A stretch of 11,747 nucleotides of DNA from CAYGAM01 sp964347915 (GTDB taxonomy: Archaea > Thermoproteota > Nitrososphaeria > Nitrososphaerales > Nitrosopumilaceae). The position numbers were made by a program, and so were the translations under genes. Location of the stretch: contig CAYGAM010000063.1 of NCBI GenBank assembly GCA_964347915.1, forward strand, positions 1-11,747, read 5' to 3'. Below are positions 5,426 through 11,747 of the stretch, piece after piece (positions within the stretch are counted from its first letter, which is position 1; each line of letters opens with the position of its first letter). Below the pieces are notes generated by a model, which was not told the DNA's origin, did no database searches, and was given only the letters and a program-made list of their open reading frames with translations.

Positions 5426-7312
5426 GTGAATTTGGCAGTCCTGACCCGCTCCAGTTGCAAGAGATATCCAGGCCTTGCATCGGCAATGATCATCGGCGGC
5501 TCGGTAGTCATGATGCTTGCCGTAATCGGCCTGGCGGCAAACATGACCGGCTTTCTTGATGCAGTGTACATGGACCTGGCTCTTACCCTGCCCAAATTCG
5601 ATTACCGCGTGGAAGACGGAACCGAGCAGGGCAATGAGACGTTTGACGCATTTGTCCAGATGAGGTACGTATCAGCAGGAATACTCGGAGCCGCCCTTGC
5701 GTATGCAGGAACAGTGCGGGTCATGGAGATTGATGAGATGAGCCTTGTCCAGCGCGGCATCTCAAACGCAATAATATCAAAATCGCTGATGTTTGTGCTC
5801 TTCTTTCTTGCATTTCCTGCAATGTGGGACGCAGGAGCAGATGTCATGGAAATTCTGGCAATGTGGATTCTCAATCCGTTATATTCGTTTGACGAGAATC
5901 GGCCGTGTCCCAAAGAATGGTACGACGATCCAGGCAGGATAATTTCAGAATACAACAGTTCGCCGTATAGGACGGGCCCCGAAACAGACGGAAGCGGAGG
6001 CGCGCACAAGCCTGACTTTGTATGCAGCCCGCAGCACAAGGTGCGGTACGTATTCAATCAGATGCTGGGACAGACCGAAGTTGAGCAGGCAAAGATGCGC
6101 TACCACGATCAAACGGACACATTCGGCATGCTGACTCAGGACATACAAAACTTTGCAAGCGCAGCATTTGTAAACATATTTCTCGGACTCACAAAGGCGC
6201 TGATTACAATCAACGTGCTGGCAATGGCATTCATTATTGGAATAATGGCGGACGTACTGATTGGCACGATAATTGCCGCCCTGCCGCTCTTTCTGTTTCT
6301 TACACTGATTCCCAGAACTGCATCAGTAGCAAACAGGTTCATTGACGCGCTGCCGGCGCTCTTTCTCCTTCCCATTCTGTCTGCTACGGTAATCGTGGTC
6401 GGCGCGGGGTTTGTGGCCCAGATAGGAACGGAATGCATTCTGGAATACGAGTGCTCGTCAGAGGAAGACGCGTCGCTGCTTTTGTATGTGTGGATATCGT
6501 CTATCGGCGTTGTCTTTCTTGCAGTATCGCTTCCGGTAATGCTTGTGCCGCTCCTGGGCCAGGTCTCAAGCATGGCCACCCAGGTTGTAACAAGCGCTAC
6601 CCAGACCGCCGGCATCGTAGCTGGAATGACAGTATCAGGCGGCGCATCCGGAATATCGCAGGGCATATCCGGCGTGCGCGCATCGGAGGGCGGACTGCGC
6701 TCTCTTGCCGGACTTGGCACTATTGCGAGTTCGGGAGCGGCAGGTGCTCTGCACGGCGCGCTTGGCGGGCATGCAAGAACGGCCACTGGCTCCTTTGGCG
6801 GAATGGACCCGGCCAAAATGGCAGGCTCAATTGCCGGAGGCATAAGCAGCGCGTACAAGCATCCTGGCGCCGTAGCAGAGCTCATTGCACACAGGAACGA
6901 CTACAAGGCGCAGATGAACGCGTACTTTGAAAGCGGAATGGCGGCAGCAGAGAACCAAAAGCAGCGAATCACAAACCTCCAGGTTCGCGGGCTGACGGAG
7001 CAAGAGTATGATTCCAATCTGGACTATGACAGCACCAAAAGAATGATACGTGAAATATTGACTGACACATCGACAGATCCAAAAGCAGAGAGGGCGTTTC
7101 AAGAGGCTCGCACGGAAGACGAAAAAATACTCGCAAAATCGCCAAAGGCGCAGCTGCTTGATGCAGATGATGAAACAAAGATGAAGACTGTAATTTCTCA
7201 CATGACAAGCCAGACCGGCAGCCTGAATGCATCCGCCAAAAAAATCATGAAGCACGCGATGTACCTGCGCGCCCGCGCATCATCTGAAATGGACAAATCG
7301 AATACGGCATGA
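5426..7312 (+). CDS. Polytopic membrane protein, VirB6/TrbL-like architecture
   Basis: The product (628 residues from GTG 5426; 651 if ATG 5357 is used) has about six or seven hydrophobic segments. From the GTG they lie near residues 17-39, 81-98, 118-134, 250-277, 278-294, 308-331 and 350-377. A Gly/Ala/Ser-rich segment follows (about 403-475, with VSGGASGISQGISG) and then a charged, helical tail without membrane segments. This plan is that of VirB6/TrbL (and archaeal CedA-like) channel proteins of conjugation or DNA-import machines. The assignment rests on architecture, not a diagnostic motif. The large loop at about 153-245 carries two Cys (161 and 200) and the next external-type loop carries two (337 and 343), possible disulfides. 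No VirB4/HerA ATPase, pilin or coupling protein is nearby. I chose 5426 because the TATA box lies just before it and the first membrane helix then follows a short basic N-terminus. Alternatively it is a lineage-specific membrane protein of other function. Confidence 0.82.
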   Translation: MNLAVLTRSSCKRYPGLASAMIIGGSVVMMLAVIGLAANMTGFLDAVYMDLALTLPKFDYRVEDGTEQGNETFDAFVQMRYVSAGILGAALAYAGTVRVMEIDEMSLVQRGISNAIISKSLMFVLFFLAFPAMWDAGADVMEILAMWILNPLYSFDENRPCPKEWYDDPGRIISEYNSSPYRTGPETDGSGGAHKPDFVCSPQHKVRYVFNQMLGQTEVEQAKMRYHDQTDTFGMLTQDIQNFASAAFVNIFLGLTKALITINVLAMAFIIGIMADVLIGTIIAALPLFLFLTLIPRTASVANRFIDALPALFLLPILSATVIVVGAGFVAQIGTECILEYECSSEEDASLLLYVWISSIGVVFLAVSLPVMLVPLLGQVSSMATQVVTSATQTAGIVAGMTVSGGASGISQGISGVRASEGGLRSLAGLGTIASSGAAGALHGALGGHARTATGSFGGMDPAKMAGSIAGGISSAYKHPGAVAELIAHRNDYKAQMNAYFESGMAAAENQKQRITNLQVRGLTEQEYDSNLDYDSTKRMIREILTDTSTDPKAERAFQEARTEDEKILAKSPKAQLLDADDETKMKTVISHMTSQTGSLNASAKKIMKHAMYLRARASSEMDKSNTA

Positions 7313-7338
7313 TAAAATCCTGCCGGCATTATGGTATC

Positions 7339-7347
7339 AAAAAAAAA
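7339..7347 (-). terminator. T9 tract ending the GRAM/PH-like gene
   Basis: Nine A residues on the plus strand give T9 on the minus strand, 9 to 17 bases beyond the TGA at 7358-7356. Uninterrupted T tracts are the main archaeal termination signal. Only 43 bases separate the stop codons of this convergent pair. Confidence 0.6.
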
Positions 7348-7355
7348 TGCGCCGC

Positions 7356-8510
7356 TCATGCGGGCAAATATTCGCAAGCTGGCGGATTGAGCCTTTCTGC
7401 CGCACGCGCGATTATGATGCAGGCATTCATCAGCGAAGAGTCAATTTTTGTAGGCGGATTATACCTTGATATGTCTTCTCCTCTGTCCAGTTTTTCTCTT
7501 ATGAGTTTGTCCAGTTCCATCTGGCGCTTTCTTAGCATTTTGTTGAATGTATATCCTTTGTATTCTGATTTTATGATCTCAAATATTCGCTTGCGAACCT
7601 TGCACTCTCTTGTCAGCCGCGCCAGGTATTCTGCGAATGTGCCTGTAAACAGCAGGGGAGCATTGTTGTACTTTCCATGCTCGCTCAGTAATCTGGGCTG
7701 AAGCCAAATAGTGCCCTCCCGCCCAAAATTTCTGATTTTTTCAAGATCGCCTCCTTTGCGCTTGCATTCTTCAATATCCTTCTTCAGGAGTCTCACTCGG
7801 TTTTCGTACGCTTTCCAGCATCGTTCCAGCCCATCAATGCTTATTTCGCTGCCCTTGTCTATGCTTTTCTTTTCTAATAGTCCGTCTACAAAATTGTAAT
7901 TTCCGTCAATATAGTTGGCGCACCATATCCAGTGCTTCATAAACCATCTCCATTCCTCAATCGTTTTGCATTTTGCCTTTTCTGCCTTTTTCCTGTCCCG
8001 ATCGTGCCGTATTGAGTTTACCTCCCACATTTCCATCTTGCCCTGCCTTACCTTGTCGTTGAACTCTGGCATGTACTTGTTGTACGGCACGCCGTTTGCA
8101 TCAACCCGCCAGCCTTCTCCCAGCATTCCGTGCGGGCCTACTATTATGTCGTCGATTACGCTGTACACCTCTGTGTTTGCGCGGCGCTTCCATCCGTGCC
8201 TTTTGATCTTTGCCTGAAAGTGATGCACAATGCCGCCTTCAGTCCAGTCAAAGACAAATTCGTGCCTTCCGATATAGTGAAAATGCCCCATTCTGTCAAG
8301 CCGAAGCGAGAGGCACAGCCCGTGCTTGTCGGACACAAAGATCACCCGTTCTCCGCTGATGTAAAACCGTCCGCTGCCAAATTTCTTGGACATATTCGTA
8401 GCTTTGACATAAAATTTTGCTTCAAGCGTTTCATTTTCGCCCAGCCGCAGCATTCCCAATTCGTTTTCATCGCTCTTTGCTTTCTGTTTCGTTTTCATGT
8501 TATACTTCAT
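7356..8510 (-). CDS. Unknown protein with GRAM/PH-like N-terminal domain
   Basis: A 384-residue soluble protein not recognised as a named family. Residues about 25-100 look like a GRAM/PH-type beta domain: acidic lead-in GENETLEAKFYV, then GSGRFYISGERVIFVSD (45-61), LSLRLDRM (67-74), and strands ending HHFQAKIKRHGWKRR (96-110). Such domains bind lipids or proteins in eukaryotes and occur in archaeal proteins of unknown role. The middle is rich in Lys, Arg and Trp (EEWRWFMKHWIWC, 185-197), 225-262 is probably coiled coil, and the tail is basic and helical. There is no signal peptide or membrane segment, and no nuclease or ATPase motif. The ATG at 8510 is used; Met5 (8498) is an alternative, since two A/T boxes suggest different transcription starts. 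It converges on the VirB6/TrbL-like gene. Function is unknown. Confidence 0.8.
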   Translation of the reverse strand: MKYNMKTKQKAKSDENELGMLRLGENETLEAKFYVKATNMSKKFGSGRFYISGERVIFVSDKHGLCLSLRLDRMGHFHYIGRHEFVFDWTEGGIVHHFQAKIKRHGWKRRANTEVYSVIDDIIVGPHGMLGEGWRVDANGVPYNKYMPEFNDKVRQGKMEMWEVNSIRHDRDRKKAEKAKCKTIEEWRWFMKHWIWCANYIDGNYNFVDGLLEKKSIDKGSEISIDGLERCWKAYENRVRLLKKDIEECKRKGGDLEKIRNFGREGTIWLQPRLLSEHGKYNNAPLLFTGTFAEYLARLTRECKVRKRIFEIIKSEYKGYTFNKMLRKRQMELDKLIREKLDRGEDISRYNPPTKIDSSLMNACIIIARAAERLNPPACEYLPA

Positions 8511-8517
8511 ATTACTG

Positions 8518-8545
8518 TAATATATGGTATCTTATGATATTTAAA
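8518..8545 (-). promoter_or_regulatory. Two candidate TATA boxes for the GRAM/PH-like gene
   Basis: On the minus strand TTTAAATAT (8545-8537) lies about 31 bases before the ATG at 8510, and CATATATTA (8526-8518) about 25 bases before the second in-frame Met codon at 8498. The first suits a very short leader and the upstream start; the second suits a leaderless mRNA starting at Met5. Confidence 0.45.
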
Positions 8546-8658
8546 CATTTCAGGAGCTGATTTTAGGCGCGCCGTACTGGAGATTGCGGGCATTGCTGCC
8601 AAAAACCAACCCCTTCGCGCATGCTCATGACAGGACGGCACCTTGATCAAAATGCCTC

Positions 8659-8674
8659 ATCAAAAAAGTTTGAT
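8659..8674 (-). terminator. Hairpin with T6 tract after purD
   Basis: ATCAAA (8659-8664) and TTTGAT (8669-8674) are inverted repeats around AAAG, and the minus strand reads six consecutive T at 8667-8662, about 50 bases beyond the purD stop. This is a plausible archaeal terminator. TTGATCAAAATG and TTGATTAAAATG on the plus strand flank it as a near-direct repeat. Confidence 0.4.
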
Positions 8675-8715
8675 TAAAATGGACGCTGAAAAGAATGCTG
8701 AATCTGTGTAGACAT

Positions 8716-10065
8716 TCACTTGAGTGTGACGCCCCGCAGCTTGTCAAGATTCGCCTGCGAGCCGATGTCCCGCCTGTATTCCAGCAGGCCAATCTTCACA
8801 TGCTCGTCAATGGCCGCGTCCACCATGGACGACGCTTCCGGTATCGTATCTGCCATCGCTGCAAACGCCGCAACTCGGGATTTTTTGAGAGTGCGGTATC
8901 TGTTCTCTTCGATCTTTTCGCATGACGCAAAAAATGTTTTCACGCCCGCCTTTGCAATTTCATCGGCATCGACTTTAAACTCCGACGCTTCACTGCTTTT
9001 GCCTGGGTATTCCTTTGCAACCAAATACTTGACAACGCTTGCCTTTTTTGCAAAGGATGCGCAGCCGTCAGACAGAGTCTTGTCCCAAATGCGCCTGATC
9101 AGCTCAGACAGCGAGCCTTCCAGCACGCACAATATGTTTATCCCTTCAGGGTCGCCGAACCTTGCATTAAACTCCATGAATTTTATCCCGCTCCGGGTCT
9201 TGAAGAATCCGGCATTGAGGACGCCTTGAAGCGGATGCCCTTCGTCTCTCAGTTCGTTTATCACCCTTTGCATTATCTTTGCGCATGTTTTCATGTCTTC
9301 CTTTGTCATAAACGGGAGTTTTTTCTCATGATCCGTAAAGCATCCCATGCCGCCTGTTCCAGGCCCGGTATCGCCCTCAAACCTAAACGGATAGTCGTAG
9401 CTTGCAGGAGGAATAACGAGGCGCTCGCCGTCTGTAATTCCCATAATGGTAAATTCGATTCCCTCCAGCTTTTCTACCAGCAGCACATACTCTGCCGTTC
9501 TGCTCTCAAAGAGTTCCAGCGCGTATGCGCGGCATTCCTCGTACGTCTTTAGGTGCTCGGGCATTACCTTTACTCCCTTGCCTCCGGTAAGCCCCTGCGG
9601 CTTTACGACTACTGGAATGTTCATTGATTCAAATTCAGACAGCGCCCCGTTGAGCTCTTCCTCTGTTTCCACTGCAATATGAAACGGCGTATATTCGGGG
9701 CATACTTTTTTCATCACGCTTATCGAGTACACTTTGTCCCATTCTATGCGCGCCGCAAGCCGCGTTCCGCCCACTGCATTGATTCCAGCATCCAAAAGCG
9801 CATCGATTACGCCGTTGGCAAGAGGGCCGTCAGCATTTACAAACGCATAATCTATCGCATGCTCTTTAGCAAAGCTTGAGACTGTTTCCGGGTCTCCAGA
9901 ATCGGCAATGAGATATTCTCCGCCCGTTTTGCTCACAGATTCTGCAATGGATGGATTCTTGTGGCTCATTACTGCGTACAATTGCGTGTCTTCTGCCAGT
10001 CTTGAGGCAAATGCTGCTTCGCGGCCGCCTTCTCCTGCGATCAAAAACTTTGTACGATTCACCAT
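8716..10065 (-). CDS. purD: Phosphoribosylamine-glycine ligase (GAR synthetase)
   Basis: PurD joins glycine to 5-phosphoribosylamine with ATP, the second step of de novo purine synthesis in the cytosol. The 449 residues match the usual single-function length. The N-domain begins with the phosphate loop GEGGREAAF (11-19; the usual GGREHA has lost its His), NADGPLANGVID (78-89) corresponds to the GPE.PL..G..D segment, and ATP-grasp motifs follow: VVVKPQGLTGGKGVKV (152-167), GDTGPGTGGMG (231-241) and the metal-binding EFNARFGDPE (298-307). The C-domain fills the rest. The ATG at 10065 gives only seven residues before the first beta strand and lies 25 bases from a TATA-like box. It is a single gene, divergent from the methyltransferase region and codirectional with the GRAM/PH-like gene about 200 bases downstream, but separated from it by a terminator-like site. 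Confidence 0.95.
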   Translation of the reverse strand: MVNRTKFLIAGEGGREAAFASRLAEDTQLYAVMSHKNPSIAESVSKTGGEYLIADSGDPETVSSFAKEHAIDYAFVNADGPLANGVIDALLDAGINAVGGTRLAARIEWDKVYSISVMKKVCPEYTPFHIAVETEEELNGALSEFESMNIPVVVKPQGLTGGKGVKVMPEHLKTYEECRAYALELFESRTAEYVLLVEKLEGIEFTIMGITDGERLVIPPASYDYPFRFEGDTGPGTGGMGCFTDHEKKLPFMTKEDMKTCAKIMQRVINELRDEGHPLQGVLNAGFFKTRSGIKFMEFNARFGDPEGINILCVLEGSLSELIRRIWDKTLSDGCASFAKKASVVKYLVAKEYPGKSSEASEFKVDADEIAKAGVKTFFASCEKIEENRYRTLKKSRVAAFAAMADTIPEASSMVDAAIDEHVKIGLLEYRRDIGSQANLDKLRGVTLK

Positions 10066-10085
10066 TCTGCATTCGCTAAAAAACG

Positions 10086-10095
10086 AATTTATTCA
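10086..10095 (-). promoter_or_regulatory. TATA-like box of purD
   Basis: TGAATAAATT on the minus strand is centred about 25 bases upstream of the purD ATG at 10065. A leaderless purD mRNA is predicted. The spacing repeats that seen at psmA and at the tRNA-binding protein gene. Confidence 0.55.
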
Positions 10096-10133
10096 TTACT
10101 CTTATCAATTGGGGTGATTCTGGAAAGCTTGAT

Positions 10134-10155
10134 GGCAGCAGCAGGTACTGCTGCC
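10134..10155 (+). repeat. Perfect 8-base-pair hairpin upstream of purD
   Basis: GGCAGCAG (10134-10141) and CTGCTGCC (10148-10155) are perfect inverted repeats around CAGGTA. The element lies upstream of the purD TATA box, so it is not in the purD mRNA. It could be an operator-like DNA site or part of a plus-strand RNA. Confidence 0.45.
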
Positions 10156-10241
10156 GAAAAGGACCAAGCTGCGGGCATGTTTTCCGCCTTGATCCGGCAT
10201 TTTTTGATCGGGAGCAGGGGCGCCTGCCGGTTGCACCGCTG

Positions 10242-10250
10242 TTTTTATAA
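10242..10250 (+). promoter_or_regulatory. Isolated TATA-like box
   Basis: TTTTTATAA is as good a TATA box as those of the real genes in this window, but no established gene starts 25 bases later. The predicted start near 10272 would produce a transcript covering the weak open frame at 10308-10583 and the hairpin at 10484-10510. Confidence 0.4.
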
Positions 10251-10307
10251 CAAGCCTTTGGATGCAAAGACCGGGTACTCAATGACAGGCGCGATACGCC
10301 AAACGAA

Positions 10308-10583
10308 ATGATGAAAACGTCCGGACGGAGTTGGGAAAAAAAACATGCATATAGCAAAAATTCTGGCGCATCCTGCATGAGACTCGCCAACTCTTCGCTG
10401 TTCTCAGCAGTAAATGGACGCAGTTGCCGCTGTTATCGGGCAAAAATAGCGGACAGTCTGATTGAGCGTTGCATCTTGAAGCACAGCCAAGAGGACATAA
10501 AACTTGGCTGCGCATGCCAAAAGACAGGCACAGAGTATGCAAATGTCGTTCTCATTTCAGAGTTTACGGGGCAGCCAAATTGA
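10308..10583 (+). CDS. Doubtful small open frame
   Basis: A 91-codon frame beginning with two ATG codons and MKTSGRSWEKKHAYSK. It contains six Cys and resembles no family I know. Support comes only from the TATA-like box about 60 bases upstream and from an open length slightly above chance. Against it: Cys-rich composition typical of non-coding TGC-rich DNA in this genome, competing frames across the same bases, and a strong hairpin inside it. It could equally be a non-coding RNA. Confidence 0.2.
   Translation: MMKTSGRSWEKKHAYSKNSGASCMRLANSSLFSAVNGRSCRCYRAKIADSLIERCILKHSQEDIKLGCACQKTGTEYANVVLISEFTGQPN
10484..10510 (+). repeat. Perfect 8-base-pair hairpin upstream of the DNA methyltransferase
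   Basis: CAGCCAAG (10484-10491) pairs with CTTGGCTG (10503-10510) around the A-rich loop AGGACATAAAA. After one mismatch, GC and GC extend the stem, with further GCAT/ATGC complementarity outside. It may be part of a structured RNA made from the TATA-like box at 10242. Confidence 0.45.
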
Positions 10584-10745
10584 AAAGAACCAGTTTGATT
10601 TCTGCAAACAAGCGCGAATCGCTTAGGATTATGACATCATTTCGCATAACCAGAAAGCTAAATTTGCGGACAAGAAATCAAATTGAGCGGAAGCCAAGAG
10701 CAATAAATGCCGGATTTCCTGCCCCGTATCCGTCAAAGAGGATGA

Positions 10746-11678
10746 ATGAATGTGGTCGCAGATAAGGGGGGTTGGATTTACCGGGGAGATTCCGTAAATG
10801 TTCTGCGGCGTGAGATATCTGCTAAAAGCGTGGATTTGAGCTTCTGGTCGCCCCCTTACTTTGTAGGCAAGTCGTATGAAAAGCATTTGAATTTTGGCGA
10901 ATGGCAGAGCCTGATACGCAATGTAATAGCAGAACATGGCAGAATAGTCAAGCCAGGCGGCTTTATGGCGGTCAACATAGGAGACATTTTGTGCTTTCAA
11001 GATCCGGCAATGCCCAGGTTTCAGGCCGAGAACATCAAAAACAAGAAAGTAGCAGTAACAAAAACTGATGTTTTGAAAGCGATGCAGGAAAATCCTGGTC
11101 TTGACAGGCGTGGATTAGCCAATCTGCTTGGATGCAGCGAGCAAACCGTACAGCGCAGAGTAGAGAACAACAATGTAAGGGGCGGAAGGTCATCAGTCGG
11201 AACTAAGATTATGCTGACTAGCTGCATGGTCGCCGACTGGGCTCAGGATGCAGGAATGTACCTGTATGACCGGCGCATTTGGCATAAAGATCCTGCATGG
11301 ATGAACAGCAGATGGCATTCTACATCGTACCGAGCTGTAGACGAATACGAACACATCTTGATTTTCTGGAACCCAGGAATAACCGTCTATGATCGCGACC
11401 GCCTCACCAAATCTGAATGGGGCGAGTGGGGATCCCGCGGCGTATGGCAAATACGTTCGGTTAGAAAAAATCACAGGCATGAAGCCGAGTTTCCAGAAGA
11501 ACTTGCACGCAGGGTCATACGGCTGTTTTCTCCCGTGGGTGGGGTCGTCCTTGATCCGTTTGTTGGGACAGGCACAACAACCAAAGTAGCCAAGATGGAG
11601 AATCGTCAATGGATAGGCATAGACTCTGATCCAGATTATGTGAAAATTGCAAGAAAGAGAACAAATGCTCAAACTTGA
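10746..11678 (+). CDS. Beta-class DNA methyltransferase (probably N4-cytosine) with inserted helix-turn-helix
   Basis: A 310-residue DNA methyltransferase that transfers a methyl group from SAM to an exocyclic amino group. Motif IV, WSPPY (34-38), comes first and the SAM-binding motif I, LDPFVGTGTT (269-278), last, preceded by a motif X-like EFPEELARRVIRLFSP (248-263); that order defines the beta class. SPPY rather than DPPY favours N4-cytosine. GGFMAVNIGD (71-80) and YLYDRRIWHKDPAW (172-185) are the intervening catalytic-domain segments. Between them, residues about 105-142 read as a helix-turn-helix (TKTDVLKAMQ, RRGLANLLGC, SEQTVQRRVE), an insertion absent from minimal family members that may aid target recognition. 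The recognition site cannot be predicted. The ATG at 10746 has GAGG five bases upstream, unlike the leaderless genes here. A downstream frame overlaps its end, suggesting an R-M-like operon; an orphan enzyme is the alternative. Confidence 0.93.
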   Translation: MNVVADKGGWIYRGDSVNVLRREISAKSVDLSFWSPPYFVGKSYEKHLNFGEWQSLIRNVIAEHGRIVKPGGFMAVNIGDILCFQDPAMPRFQAENIKNKKVAVTKTDVLKAMQENPGLDRRGLANLLGCSEQTVQRRVENNNVRGGRSSVGTKIMLTSCMVADWAQDAGMYLYDRRIWHKDPAWMNSRWHSTSYRAVDEYEHILIFWNPGITVYDRDRLTKSEWGEWGSRGVWQIRSVRKNHRHEAEFPEELARRVIRLFSPVGGVVLDPFVGTGTTTKVAKMENRQWIGIDSDPDYVKIARKRTNAQT

Positions 11679-11747
11679 TAATTTGGAATGCGCCAGGCAG
11701 TCTCCATGGCCGCGGCAGCTATTGAAACTGCTGAGTTTGCGGCAGAT
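11665..11747 (+). CDS. Possible partner gene of the methyltransferase, 5' end only
   Basis: An ATG at 11665, overlapping the end of the methyltransferase by 14 bases, opens a frame that runs to the window edge (27 codons, beginning MLKLDNLECARQSPWPRQLL). The residues look protein-like, and AAAGAGA lies just upstream. Short overlaps of this kind are common between methyltransferase and restriction endonuclease genes, so a restriction enzyme is a natural guess, but nothing in the visible residues proves it. Another plus-strand frame (ATG 11688) and a minus-strand frame are also open here. Confidence 0.4.
   Translation, partial: MLKLDNLECARQSPWPRQLLKLLSLRQ

Larger units (their letters stand above)
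10066..10745. other. 680-base intergenic region with structured elements
   Basis: Apart from the purD promoter this interval has no gene I can firmly support. It contains two strong hairpins, an isolated TATA-like box and one weak small open frame, all listed separately. A T6 run lies at about 10199-10204. No tRNA-like T-loop, no tandem repeats and no mobile-element ends were seen. The last 50 bases before the DNA methyltransferase contain a GAGG that could act as its ribosome-binding site. Confidence 0.5.

Noticed and set aside
6136..6885. 249-codon antisense frame within the membrane protein gene
   Set aside because: It is the complement of a well-supported gene; its Ser/Pro/Thr-rich composition is what the antisense of Gly/Ala/Val codons produces.
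10308..10314. ATGATGA as the C box of a C/D guide RNA
   Set aside because: No D or D' box (CTGA) at suitable spacing and no flanking complementary ends; the same bases are the start of a weak open frame.
1..11747. tRNA or rRNA genes
   Set aside because: No T-loop-like GGTTCRANYCC with a matching acceptor stem was found in the gene-free intervals; detection by eye is limited, so a tRNAscan-SE run would be decisive.

Overview
The window looks like a piece of an ammonia-oxidising archaeon (Thaumarchaeota/Nitrososphaeria, most like Nitrosopumilales and their sponge-associated relatives). The evidence is an archaeal 20S proteasome alpha subunit with a thaumarchaeal-style N-terminus, a purD of archaeal type, and repeated T/A-rich boxes about 25 bases before start codons with little sign of Shine-Dalgarno sites, as expected of leaderless archaeal transcripts. 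Base composition is roughly balanced in most genes. The first complete gene is clearly more A+T rich. The genus is inference; there is no rRNA, tRNA or amo gene to settle it.

Layout, left to right. (1) The 5' end of an unrecognised minus-strand gene, cut by the window edge. (2) An A+T-rich plus-strand gene at 447-1421 that matches only the C-terminal part of large SNF2/DEAD-type helicases ending in a DUF3883 (NO VEIN C-terminal, PD-(D/E)XK-like) domain; the helicase motor is absent. (3) An NAD-dependent epimerase-like protein whose usual catalytic tyrosine is replaced. (4) A two-gene unit, psmA and a UbiE/MenG-like methyltransferase, overlapping by one base. (5) A 663-base gene-free stretch with inverted repeats and decayed direct repeats. 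(6) A small tRNA-binding OB-fold protein (MetRS C-terminal/CsaA type). (7) A large polytopic membrane protein with a VirB6/TrbL-like plan: N-terminal membrane helices, then a Gly/Ala/Ser-rich segment and a charged tail. (8) Converging on it, a minus-strand protein with a GRAM/PH-like N-terminal domain and a basic, Trp-rich remainder. (9) purD on the minus strand. (10) A 680-base mostly non-coding stretch with two strong hairpins and an isolated TATA-like box. (11) A beta-class DNA methyltransferase (SPPY, probably N4-cytosine) carrying an inserted helix-turn-helix, followed by an overlapping open frame that runs off the window and could be its partner gene.

Housekeeping functions (proteasome, quinone or related methylation, purine synthesis, tRNA binding) are thus interleaved with accessory material: a remnant of a possible defence helicase at the left, a DNA methyltransferase at the right, and an orphan DNA-transfer-like membrane protein in the middle. 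No CRISPR array, recognisable transposase, tRNA or rRNA was seen. No complete new system can be proven here. The strongest leads are the VirB6/TrbL-like protein without its usual partners, its GRAM/PH-like convergent neighbour, and the HTH-containing methyltransferase with its overlapping downstream frame.
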